DNA of 20,707 nucleotides. Origin: a virus. Positions within the stretch are counted from its first letter, which is position 1. Each line of letters starts with the position of its first letter. Positions 1-5,652 of the stretch are shown here, piece after piece. The DNA lies in the IMG/VR virus record IMGVR_UViG_3300030410_000037, positions 1 through 20,707 of that record; one strand, 5' to 3'. Below the pieces are notes generated by a model, which was not told where the DNA came from, did no database searches, and worked only from the letters and a program-made list of their open reading frames with translations. Made by a program: the position numbers and the translations under genes.

Positions 1-128
1 CCGTCGTCGATGCTGACTGCCGCCCCGTGCGCCTTGAAACGCGGATCGCGCACGTAGGCTTCGGTCGACATCGACGACAGGGTGTACCCGTTGCCGTAGT
101 ACGTCTCAAAGTCGACGGCCAGCTTCAC
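1..128 (-). CDS. Family A DNA polymerase, N-terminal exonuclease part (partial, runs off left edge)
   Basis: Only the first 42 codons are in the window. The frame opens with GTG at 128 and reads VKLAVDFETYYGNGYTLSSM, continuing STEAYVRDPRFKAHG. The DFE at residues 6-8 matches the Exo I motif (DxE) of the 3'-5' exonuclease domain of DNA polymerase I-type phage polymerases. The following 'Y-TL-MSTE-YVRDPRF' stretch is typical of their N-termini. The GTG overlaps the TGA of the upstream sliding-clamp gene (GTGA), so the two are probably translationally coupled and work in one replisome. The polymerase domain itself lies outside the window, so the family call rests on the exonuclease start alone. 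Confidence 0.8.
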   Translation of the reverse strand, partial: MKLAVDFETYYGNGYTLSSMSTEAYVRDPRFKAHGAAVSIDD

Positions 129-856
129 TCGGCCACCGTAGCGGATACGTCGGCGCCCGGGGCCGGCCACGGGGCCATGCGGTCGACGTCACCCACGTCG
201 CGCATCGGCATGATGCACCCGATGAAGAAAGGCGCACCCGTCACCAGTACCTGCACCACGTTGTTGGCCCCGTCATAGCCCAGCCGCAGCGTTGCGTCTC
301 GCTTCCCGGTGTAGAGCTTGGCAAATTTGTCGAACGCGGCGATGTAGACCGGGTTGATATGCGCGCCGATGCCCTGCTCTGTGCGGTCGCCCCATGGCAT
401 CACGCGGCGGATGTCGGGGAACTTGCCATCCAGCGCGCTGAACGGGTACGTCGCCCCGTCGACTGTGCGCAGCACGCATTGAATTTTCTTGATGCCCGGC
501 CCCTCGTCGCCCACTCCCTCCGAGGTAGGCACTTCCCACGAGTCCACGAGGATCGTCGCCAGCGGCGCCAGCTTGCCAGCCTTCCAGTTGATTTTGTCGA
601 GCACGTCGTTCGGGACAATGAAGCCAACATAGCCATCGTCGGCCATCACGTTGGTCTGCAAATTGAATCCGCCGTTGCGCACCATGCCGGCCATGTACCC
701 AGTGGTCGCCAATAGCCGCGTTTCGCTGACTGTTGCCTCGACGCAAACGCCGTTGAGGTAATAGCGGATGTCGTCTTTTCCGGCCAGCAACTTCAAGGCG
801 GTCATCTTCTGCAGGTCGACTTGGATTTCGTAGTGCTTCTGGTTCATTTTGGTCAT
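125..856 (-). CDS. Two-domain homologue of the DNA polymerase III beta sliding clamp
   Basis: This 243-residue protein aligns by eye with domains II and III of bacterial DnaN. DIRYYLNGVCVE (29-40) matches E. coli DVRYYLNGMLFE. LLATTGY (48-54) sits where ATDGHRL lies, FPDIRRVMP (146-154) matches FPDYRRVLP, and the C-terminal IMPMR (215-219) matches VMPMR of the partner-binding pocket. Bacterial clamps are about 366 residues with three domains per protomer. Here domain I is absent and a tail of about 22 residues follows the MPMR motif. The expected role is polymerase processivity, supported by the coupled polymerase gene downstream. The pocket residues H-R-L are replaced by Y-M-A, so partner specificity may differ. 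A weak purine-rich SD (GAAAGA) precedes ATG 856; an in-frame ATG at 847 is an alternative start. Two domains per protomer suggests a trimeric ring as in PCNA, which is inference. Confidence 0.85.
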   Translation of the reverse strand: MTKMNQKHYEIQVDLQKMTALKLLAGKDDIRYYLNGVCVEATVSETRLLATTGYMAGMVRNGGFNLQTNVMADDGYVGFIVPNDVLDKINWKAGKLAPLATILVDSWEVPTSEGVGDEGPGIKKIQCVLRTVDGATYPFSALDGKFPDIRRVMPWGDRTEQGIGAHINPVYIAAFDKFAKLYTGKRDATLRLGYDGANNVVQVLVTGAPFFIGCIMPMRDVGDVDRMAPWPAPGADVSATVAE

Positions 857-875
857 GGTGGTCTTTCAGTAGTGG

Positions 876-1373
876 TTAGGTTTCGATCAGGTCTGCAGCA
901 ATAGGTTCCGCGTCGGGGTCATCTTTCGGCACGTCGTGCTTGAAATAAGCCGATGCGATCAGTCCGGCGATAGCACGAGACTGCGACACCTTGCGGCCGT
1001 AGTCGGGGACCATGGCTGTGGCTGTGGCGCAAACCCCGTTGAGGTTCGCCAGCGTCGCGGCGTCGAGCCGCACGCGCAGGTTCACCATGGGCGGCATCCA
1101 CTTGCGTACGCGCACGCGGTAGCCCGTCTCACCACTGTGCGGATCGGTGTGTACCCCCAGTGCATAGCGCAAGGCGGCCGGCGACAGCGTGGGGTTGTTC
1201 GCACTGGCGTTGATCAGGTTGCGGATGATCGCGCTGTCCTTGATGCGCGCCACGCGGGCCGGGTCCACGCCTGCGGCGATCATGCGAACCTTCGTGCGTT
1301 CCCGCAGTTGCACGAGTCGAATTGCCAGATGTGGGCGAAGCTGCAGCGTGAGCAGGTTGTCGTATGTTTTCAT
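876..1373 (-). CDS. Hypothetical protein, possible tandem ribbon-helix-helix DNA-binding protein
   Basis: The protein has 165 residues. The start is set at ATG 1373, which has a good SD (AGGGGA) and an ATGA overlap with the gene upstream; a longer open frame reaching 1469 would lie inside that gene. I do not recognise a named family. Each half has the layout of a ribbon-helix-helix unit. The first half has a strand-like LTLQLRP (8-14), a helix, then DSAIIRNLIN. The second has VNLRVRLD, a helix, then SQSRAIAGLIASAYF. Both halves resemble the Arc/MetJ pattern of a basic strand followed by S-x-x-I-x-x-L. This suggests a single-chain RHH dimer, possibly a regulator of this operon. The domain call is inference from pattern only. 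The sliding-clamp gene follows 19 bases downstream. Confidence 0.6.
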   Translation of the reverse strand: MKTYDNLLTLQLRPHLAIRLVQLRERTKVRMIAAGVDPARVARIKDSAIIRNLINASANNPTLSPAALRYALGVHTDPHSGETGYRVRVRKWMPPMVNLRVRLDAATLANLNGVCATATAMVPDYGRKVSQSRAIAGLIASAYFKHDVPKDDPDAEPIAADLIET

Positions 1374-2182
1374 TTCTTCCCCTGTACCGCAGCAAGAGCG
1401 CGTTCGATGACATAGCGGGCCTGCTCTGTGTCGCTCCAGCAAACGCTTTGCGATTCTTGAACCCAGCAAGCAATCTGCTCATCGCTCACCCCTTCACCCG
1501 ATAGCGCTGTAGGCTGGCTCGCTGCGGGGGGCTGCACTGCAAGGCGAGCTGGGTTTTCTATCAAGACGTATCGCACTGCGGACAGTAGGTTGCCGTCAAA
1601 GTCGTTGTATGCGTTGAGAAGTCGCTTCGTGAAATCGCCCGGAGATTCAGCGAACGGCCATACTTTCTCGCTTGGCTGGCTCGCTGCGGGGGGCTGAATA
1701 GCGGCAATCTCCATCGGCGGATCGTCGGGGAAGCGCTTTGCAAGGCCAGCCTTCACAGCTTGCGCGAGGCTCGCTGCGGGGGGCTGCGAGTCGGAAAGGA
1801 TGCGATCAAACGCATCCGTCGCCGATTGGCTCGGGCTTAATTGCACGCGCACCGCCTCGATGTCCCACGGGCTCGGCTGGCTCGCTGCGGGGGGCTGAGC
1901 AGCTACTATCCGCTCCAATTCACGAATGCGTTTTTGATAGCGGACGGCTTCATTCGTTTGCACGTTGGAGTATTCGACGGTGTACTTCCGAAAGCTGCAC
2001 GATTTATTACAGGCTTCGTCAGGCTGGCTCGCTGCGGGGGGCTGAGCAGACACCCAGTAGCCGTTTCCGTCGCAATCAGGACAGGGATATTCGCGGCCAA
2101 CGTGACACCCGGCCTGTGGTTCTTGAAAAACATAGCCGTCGCCTTCGCAGGTTTCGCACCAGCGCTTCACGGTGTCAGTCAT
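1370..2182 (-). CDS. Zinc-motif phage protein with five interspersed QPPAAS repeats
   Basis: The protein has 270 residues. The N-terminus carries two DnaJ-like zinc motifs, CETCEGDG (C9, C12) and CPDCDGNG (C34, C37), which could bind one metal ion. The rest is a chain of unrelated segments separated by QPPAAS at residues 47-52, 96-101, 133-138, 163-168 and 217-222. Four of these read QPPAASQP, and the third reads QPPAASLA. At DNA level the linkers come from a nearly invariant 23-bp repeat, much better conserved than the segments between. The segment at 62-95 could form a helix, and the C-terminus begins SGEGVSDEQIA. The ATG at 2182 overlaps the upstream TGA, and the TGA at 1370 overlaps the next start. 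Function is unknown; a modular adaptor is one guess. Confidence 0.75.
   Translation of the reverse strand: MTDTVKRWCETCEGDGYVFQEPQAGCHVGREYPCPDCDGNGYWVSAQPPAASQPDEACNKSCSFRKYTVEYSNVQTNEAVRYQKRIRELERIVAAQPPAASQPSPWDIEAVRVQLSPSQSATDAFDRILSDSQPPAASLAQAVKAGLAKRFPDDPPMEIAAIQPPAASQPSEKVWPFAESPGDFTKRLLNAYNDFDGNLLSAVRYVLIENPARLAVQPPAASQPTALSGEGVSDEQIACWVQESQSVCWSDTEQARYVIERALAAVQGKK
1512..2044 (-). repeat. Interspersed 23-bp coding repeat (five copies) encoding QPPAAS linkers
   Basis: Copies lie at 1512-1534, 1674-1696, 1875-1897 and 2022-2044, identical over 23 bp. A shorter copy at 1768-1786 matches over 19 bp. On the plus strand the core reads GGCTCGCTGCGGGGGGCTG. Spacers between copies are 81 to 139 bp, unrelated to each other, and all keep the same reading frame, so each copy encodes the same proline-alanine linker. 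The perfect conservation of DNA, including synonymous positions, points to recent spread by recombination or selection on the DNA itself. Confidence 0.9.
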
Positions 2183-2346
2183 TGCATCCTCTCCGGGCCT
2201 TTGCCCATGATCATGTGGCGCAGACAGTGCGCTTCGCTACCCACTGTGACGATGTGGATGCCCTTCGGGTGCTGGCCGAACGGGCACATATAGGTCGCCC
2301 TGTCGCCATGGCGGCGGTAGACGATGAATTGGATGTGTGTTGTCAT
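2179..2346 (-). CDS. Small hypothetical protein, 55 aa
   Basis: This short gene begins MTTHIQFIVYRRHGDRATYM and ends at a TGA inside the start of the QPPAAS-repeat gene. Its ATG at 2346 overlaps the TGA of the 48-residue membrane-protein gene, and its own TGA overlaps the ATG at 2182, so both junctions are ATGA. Two cysteines (C21, C41) and several histidines (H26, H31, H40, H44) could bind a metal, but no known motif is evident. It is supported mainly by its perfect fit in the chain of coupled genes. Confidence 0.65.
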   Translation of the reverse strand: MTTHIQFIVYRRHGDRATYMCPFGQHPKGIHIVTVGSEAHCLRHMIMGKGPERMQ

Positions 2347-2489
2347 GTCGAGTAGTGGAAGCGAGTCGGTTTGACGTGCGCTGGGGCGGTTTTTGCGGGG
2401 CAGGCGTACCTATCCCACAGGATGTGCGCGAACGCGGCGCACGCGCCCGTCAGGGCACCCGCAAGCACGAGAGTAGCGACCCATTTCAT
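2343..2489 (-). CDS. Small membrane or exported protein, 48 aa
   Basis: The product starts MKWVATLVLAGALTGACAAF, which is a short basic N-terminus followed by a hydrophobic stretch of about 18 residues, then a polar tail ending PTRFHYST. It is either a single-pass inner membrane protein or a secreted peptide. The LTGAC stretch resembles a lipobox, but the -3 residue is T rather than L, so lipidation is doubtful. Both ends are ATGA overlaps with the neighbouring genes. A longer open frame reaching 2828 in this phase is ruled out because it lies over the 130-residue gene. Confidence 0.65.
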   Translation of the reverse strand: MKWVATLVLAGALTGACAAFAHILWDRYACPAKTAPAHVKPTRFHYST

Positions 2490-2878
2490 ACAGCCTCCCG
2501 CTTGATGCCGAGCAGCGTCGACGCGCGCGGCGTTATATCGCCCGGAATTATCTCCTTCGGCAGCGCAAACCAATAGTCGAGCGGCGCCTCTGACAGTGCC
2601 TTGCCGGGGATGAAAAACATGGTCCGGCCCTTGTGAGCGAACACGCACGCGATCCTGTACGCCCGTGCGATCGCGTTGATCCGGCTTCGGCTCAGGGCAA
2701 GGTGGTCGCTCACGATAGTGAACAACCACGATCCGTCGGCCATCTGCCGGGCAATGGGGCGCCCGTAGATCGTCACCAGTGCGGCGCCCGTGTTGTCGTG
2801 CCACACGGTCGTATTGGTCTGCGTCCATGCGGCTTTGCCCTTGAGTGCAGCGACCATCGCGGTTTCGATTTTGTTCAT
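2486..2878 (-). CDS. Hypothetical phage protein, 130 aa
   Basis: The protein begins MNKIETAMVAALKGKAAWTQ and has alternating beta-like stretches (TTVWHDN, AALVTIYGRPIARQ, WLFTIV) followed by a helix with RSRINAIARAY. The C-terminal part includes MFFIPGKALSEAPLDYWFAL. No catalytic motif or named domain is recognised. Composition and codon use look like its neighbours. The ATG at 2878 overlaps the TGA of the 67-residue gene upstream, and its TGA overlaps the ATG of the 48-residue membrane protein, placing it in the translationally coupled early operon. Confidence 0.75.
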   Translation of the reverse strand: MNKIETAMVAALKGKAAWTQTNTTVWHDNTGAALVTIYGRPIARQMADGSWLFTIVSDHLALSRSRINAIARAYRIACVFAHKGRTMFFIPGKALSEAPLDYWFALPKEIIPGDITPRASTLLGIKREAV

Positions 2879-3078
2879 GGGACCACCTTGGCGGGGTTGC
2901 GCAGCTCGAATCGCTCTTCAGAAAAGTGCCGCTCGAAGTGGGCCAGATCGCTCTGTGCCCAAAACGAACGCGTCGGCAGGGCTTTGTCCGGCGTAGCGGC
3001 GCAGGTAATCACCCGATCGTTGGCGCGGCAAAACACGGGCAGCCATGCGCCATCGCGGTGAATGTGCAACTTTTTCAC
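2875..3078 (-). CDS. Hypothetical protein, 67 aa, GTG start
   Basis: The frame is open from further upstream, but the GTG at 3078 is chosen because it overlaps the TGA of the preceding gene as GTGA, the same architecture as the rest of the operon. The product begins VKKLHIHRDGAWLPVFCRAN and ends FELRNPAKVVP. It contains two cysteines (in VFCRA and ITCAA) and an aromatic, charged C-terminal half, FWAQSDLAHFERHF. No family is recognised. Its TGA overlaps the ATG of the 130-residue gene downstream. Confidence 0.65.
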   Translation of the reverse strand: MKKLHIHRDGAWLPVFCRANDRVITCAATPDKALPTRSFWAQSDLAHFERHFSEERFELRNPAKVVP

Positions 3079-3338
3079 GACTGCGCCCCTGTCATATCGT
3101 CGATGCACTCCTGCAGGTACGTCGCGGTGTCGTGATGACCCGTGCGCGTCGCGTCGTCACGCAGTGCACGCGTCTGTTTCAGCTCGCTCGCCTGTCGCTC
3201 GCGTGGAATCCGGGCGAAGTTGTCCGCGATGCGGCTGACGGAGCTGCAGACTCTCACCCATTCCGCAGTCGTGCGCTCGAGGGTGATGATGTAGAAGCCC
3301 GAAACGCCGCGCGTTGTCAGAGGGTGAAGGGAAGCCAT
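3075..3338 (-). CDS. Hypothetical protein, 87 aa
   Basis: The protein begins MASLHPLTTRGVSGFYIITL and is mostly helical and charged after residue 20, for example VSRIADNFARIPRERQ and TATYLQECIDDMTGAQS. It is the first gene of the chain of seven start/stop overlaps that runs to the left edge. A clear SD (AAAGGA) stands before the ATG at 3338, within a leader that also contains the stop codon of the upstream gene. No domain is recognised and nothing points to a specific function. Confidence 0.65.
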   Translation of the reverse strand: MASLHPLTTRGVSGFYIITLERTTAEWVRVCSSVSRIADNFARIPRERQASELKQTRALRDDATRTGHHDTATYLQECIDDMTGAQS

Positions 3339-3351
3339 GGTGCATGTCCTT

Positions 3352-3555
3352 TCAGGCGATGAGTAGGCGAAGCGCGACGACGGCGAGCACTGCGGCGGCG
3401 GCCGCGACTGCCACGATCAGGGCAAAGTGCGCGGCGGCGCCTTCGATCTGCGCGATCGGCGCGCGGCTCGGCAGATCGCGCAGCGGCACGCCGGGTCGCA
3501 CTCGCACTTCCATGGGTTCGAGGGAAAGGTTCGCGTCGTATTCGGAGCGGGGCAT
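3352..3555 (-). CDS. Small C-terminally membrane-anchored protein, 67 aa
   Basis: About 43 polar residues (MPRSEYDANLSLEPMEVRVR onward) are followed by a strongly hydrophobic segment of about 20 residues (HFALIVAVAAAAAVLAVVAL) that ends three residues before the C-terminus. This is the layout of a tail-anchored single-pass membrane protein with a cytoplasmic N-terminal part. The leader TGAGGACATACCACC provides the SD and contains the stop codon of the gene upstream. Small membrane proteins are common in phage early regions, but no family is recognised. Confidence 0.65.
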   Translation of the reverse strand: MPRSEYDANLSLEPMEVRVRPGVPLRDLPSRAPIAQIEGAAAHFALIVAVAAAAAVLAVVALRLLIA

Positions 3556-3567
3556 GGTGGTATGTCC

Positions 3568-3765
3568 TCAGAGGGTGAAAATGGCACGGATGTCACATCC
3601 GATGGTCTGCACTTCAATGCAGCGCGTGGCGCGGTCGTATTGCACCGTCGCAATAGCCGAGCGGCGGTGGGCCCGGATGATCCGTGCAGCCACGTCGCGG
3701 CTGTCCTTCACGGGCGGGCGGCGACTGTCGGACCAACGAAAGTAAACGGAGCGCTTGGTGGGCAT
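3568..3765 (-). CDS. Hypothetical basic protein, 65 aa
   Basis: The product begins MPTKRSVYFRWSDSRRPPVK and is rich in Arg and Lys, with a middle helix (DVAARIIRAHRRS) and a beta-like end (ATVQYDRATRCIEVQTIG). Nucleic-acid binding is possible from composition alone. The start at 3765 follows the leader TGAGGACATACCACC, identical to the one before the next gene, and the hairpin-plus-leader module described separately lies just upstream. No family is recognised. Confidence 0.6.
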   Translation of the reverse strand: MPTKRSVYFRWSDSRRPPVKDSRDVAARIIRAHRRSAIATVQYDRATRCIEVQTIGCDIRAIFTL

Positions 3766-3774
3766 GGTGGTATG

Positions 3775-3842
3775 TCCTCAGTGGTGGGCGGTGGCGAGAG
3801 TGCCGCACTGCCCCCTGTCACGGGGCAGTAAGTCAGTCTCAG
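3775..3842 (-). repeat. Intercistronic hairpin-leader module, copy A
   Basis: Read on the minus strand, this gap starts at the stop codon of the DUF932 gene with CTGAGACTGACT. It continues with a perfect 8-bp stem (ACTGCCCC and GGGGCAGT, 3807-3829) with a 7-base loop. It ends in a 23-bp sequence (3775-3797) that contains the SD GAGGA of the next gene. Copy B at 4841-4907 has the same three parts in the same order. There is no T-tract after the stem, so it is not a standard intrinsic terminator. Confidence 0.75.
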
Positions 3843-4831
3843 GCGGTCAGCAGGTCAAGTGCGCGATCCTTCAGGCGGTCGCCGGCCCCGAACCATGCCG
3901 ATTGCATGCGGTTATCGTCGGACGTGGCGCGCGCATGGTGGTCGGCGTACTCGCTCACGGCGTTGAGAAATCCCCAGCCCGTACCCTTCACGCCGTCAAT
4001 CCCTGCGCCCTTGCCCTCTCCTGCGAACAGGCCGAGTATTTTCTTGAAGGCCAAAGAGTCCGTGACCTTCTCGATCGATGCGAGGTCCGTCCCAGCGCCT
4101 GCGGGCTTCAGCAGATCGAATGCGATGCGCTCTGCACGCTCTGCGCTTATGGCCTTGTCAGCGAGCCGGCGCGCGGTGGCTGTGAACTTCACGAATGTGT
4201 CGTCGTGCACGAGTCCGAGGGCTACGCGCATGGCCTCGGCGTTATAGGCGGAGCGGTGCGATTGTTTCGAGGTGCCGGCACGCTCACCCATGGCCATCGT
4301 GAGGGTGTTACTGCACACGACCCGGGTGTTGACCTTTTTGCCGGTGGTGGCCATGGTGCCGTCTGTGGCAGTCACCAGCAGGGTGTACGCCTTCACGGTG
4401 TCGCCCGGCACGATGTCAGCCTGTTCGCCGTCGGTGGCCAGCGCCCAAAACTTGCGGCCGCCAAACAAGGTGCCGGCCGTCTCCAGTTCGAACCCGGCAG
4501 CGCGTGCCTGTTCGTTGAACGTCTCGAGGAGGGTGCGCGGCTGCACGATGTTAAAGCGCGCCGACACAATGCCGAGCGCGGCTTTGGTGTCACTGCGCAG
4601 GAGCACATGCTGATCGGGCATCGTGGCCCATGCCTCGGCGCCCTGATCGTGGCCAGTGGCGAAGCGCACGTTAGCGCGCTGGATGCGCCAATCCATTCCG
4701 GCAGCCGTCGCCCACTCTTCGATGGTGGCGCCGCGCCGCAGATGCTGGCCGAGGACGTGCCACGCTTCGGCATCGCCAACTTGTGCGAATTCGGTGAAAC
4801 CATCGGCGCGGGTTGTAAGGTTGTGGGACAT
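3839..4831 (-). CDS. DUF932 / phage-plasmid-like protein (TIGR03299 type)
   Basis: The protein has 330 residues. The N-terminus MSHNLTTRADGFTEFAQVGD followed by AEAWHVLGQHL, TIEEWATAAGMDWRI and ANVRFATG fits the DUF932 / TIGR03299 family, which is common on phages and plasmids and generally annotated without a biochemical role. Later blocks such as LGIVSARFNIVQPRTLLETF, GRKFWALA and TRVVCSNTLTMA are also family-like. It starts at ATG 4831 after a good SD (GAGGAAA) in the leader of module copy B and ends in module copy A. It is the largest complete gene in the left arm. Its job is unknown; it often sits near replication or recombination genes. Confidence 0.85.
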   Translation of the reverse strand: MSHNLTTRADGFTEFAQVGDAEAWHVLGQHLRRGATIEEWATAAGMDWRIQRANVRFATGHDQGAEAWATMPDQHVLLRSDTKAALGIVSARFNIVQPRTLLETFNEQARAAGFELETAGTLFGGRKFWALATDGEQADIVPGDTVKAYTLLVTATDGTMATTGKKVNTRVVCSNTLTMAMGERAGTSKQSHRSAYNAEAMRVALGLVHDDTFVKFTATARRLADKAISAERAERIAFDLLKPAGAGTDLASIEKVTDSLAFKKILGLFAGEGKGAGIDGVKGTGWGFLNAVSEYADHHARATSDDNRMQSAWFGAGDRLKDRALDLLTA

Positions 4832-4840
4832 GGTGAAGTT

Positions 4841-4907
4841 TCCTCAGTGGTGGGTGGTGGCGAATATGCCCGCATGCCCTCTGCGAAGGGCATGCAGTCA
4901 GACTCAG
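4841..4907 (-). repeat. Intercistronic hairpin-leader module, copy B
   Basis: This is the second copy of the module, between the 42-residue membrane protein gene and the DUF932 gene. On the minus strand it runs from the stop codon (CTGAGTCTGACT) through a perfect 9-bp stem (GCATGCCCT and AGGGCATGC, 4872-4895) with a 6-base loop into the 23-bp leader at 4841-4863. That leader differs from copy A at one base. The stem sequences differ between copies but both pair perfectly, which suggests that the RNA structure is what is kept. Confidence 0.75.
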
Positions 4908-5032
4908 AGCGAGACAGCCAAGCGGGCGATGAAGTAGCCGGCATAAGCCAGCACAGCGCACAGACCACCAATGAGGCAAGCCCACTCAATAGCGGAGACG
5001 AGGTAAGCGGCGAAGAGGGCGGAGCGGGTCAT
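4904..5032 (-). CDS. Small membrane protein, 42 aa, first gene of the left arm
   Basis: The frame starts at ATG 5032 and reads MTRSALFAAYLVSAIEWACL, then a hydrophobic stretch of about 22 residues (IGGLCAVLAYAGYFIARLAV) and SL before TGA. One or two membrane passes are possible, since the first half is also fairly hydrophobic. An SD (AGGA) lies seven bases upstream of the ATG. It is the promoter-proximal gene of the leftward operon and is followed by hairpin module B. No family is recognised. Confidence 0.6.
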   Translation of the reverse strand: MTRSALFAAYLVSAIEWACLIGGLCAVLAYAGYFIARLAVSL

Positions 5033-5457
5033 GGTGAAGTCCTGTAAGAAGAGAGGGGGAGGGGTGGTGGTGAGCCTCTATTACGCGCAGGTTTCCGACA
5101 CACGCGCAATAGGCGACACACAATTAGTTGACTGAAAACCCTTAATGGGAAACCCTACGTGTGCATTCGTACAGTGTAGCGAAACGAAGGTTATTGGCGA
5201 CATACAGGGAAGCTATCGGCACGGGCGGGCGATAGTAGACCTAGAAGGCATCAGATCGACGCCAGCGCGTTCGCACGATTAGGCAAGGGGTAGCTATGGT
5301 GCAAAAACACGCCGGGCACGGTAACAGGATGATTGCTAGCAAGCGTAGTAACGAAATCCCAGTATGTAGTGAAGTAGGAGTGGCGGACCTAAAAAATGTG
5401 GGGATGTGGCCGGCGTTATTCTTACGGTCGTTTACCACCGTATGTCCTTTAAAATCG

Positions 5458-5507
5458 TTACTATCATTACTACTATTACTATTACTATTACTACTACTAC
5501 TACTACT
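5458..5507. repeat. TTA/CTA trinucleotide microsatellite
   Basis: This is a run of triplets made almost only of TTA and CTA, with one TCA near the start, ending in seven consecutive CTA units. It is a pyrimidine-adenine strand opposite a TAG/TAA-rich strand. In translation it gives polyleucine on the plus strand and poly-Ser/Asn or poly-Val/Ile on the minus strand, which explains several spurious open frames. It may serve as an easily melted segment, or it may vary in length by slippage. Confidence 0.8.
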
Positions 5508-5594
5508 CTCCAATGAAAACAGGGTGCCGAGGTCTGTAGTAAGACATCAAGCAAGGTTGTGCCGAAACCGGGGAAAACGTTGCTAGGCCATCCG

Positions 5595-5634
5595 GTATGT
5601 CGACAATGTTCCACGTGAAACAATCCCGACATAC
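5595..5634. promoter_or_regulatory. parS-like site inside a 40-bp compound palindrome
   Basis: The 16-mer TGTTCCACGTGAAACA (5607-5622) differs at one base from the bacterial chromosomal parS consensus TGTTTCACGTGAAACA, which ParB binds. It is flanked at equal distances of four bases by the inverted arms GTATGTCG (5595-5602) and CGACATAC (5627-5634). Both palindromes share exactly the same centre. A further CGACATAC lies at 5198-5205. No parA or parB gene is in the window, so either host ParB or a phage protein encoded elsewhere would bind. The motif is seen directly; the function is inferred. Confidence 0.65.
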
Positions 5635-5652
5635 AGCCCTCGAAGTAATGAA

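Noticed and set aside
876-1469. Longer version of the possible RHH gene starting at 1469.
   Set aside because: The extra 32 codons lie inside the upstream gene, while ATG 1373 has a good SD and an ATGA overlap.
1512-2044. Regularly placed short repeats that could suggest a CRISPR array.
   Set aside because: Spacers vary widely in length, the repeats lie in frame within a coding gene, and no cas gene is near.
3807-4895. The two left-arm hairpins as intrinsic terminators.
   Set aside because: Neither is followed by a T-tract on the minus strand, and each is followed at once by a gene with an SD in the same operon.
3755-5047. A 430-codon plus-strand open frame across the DUF932 gene.
   Set aside because: It is a shadow of the minus-strand gene, also crosses both intercistronic hairpin modules, and shows no family motif.
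5296-5586. Open frame of 96 codons in the control region with an SD-like AAGGGG upstream.
   Set aside because: Its second half is a polyleucine run from the microsatellite, its composition is unlike the phage genes, and other frames across the same repeat are equally open.
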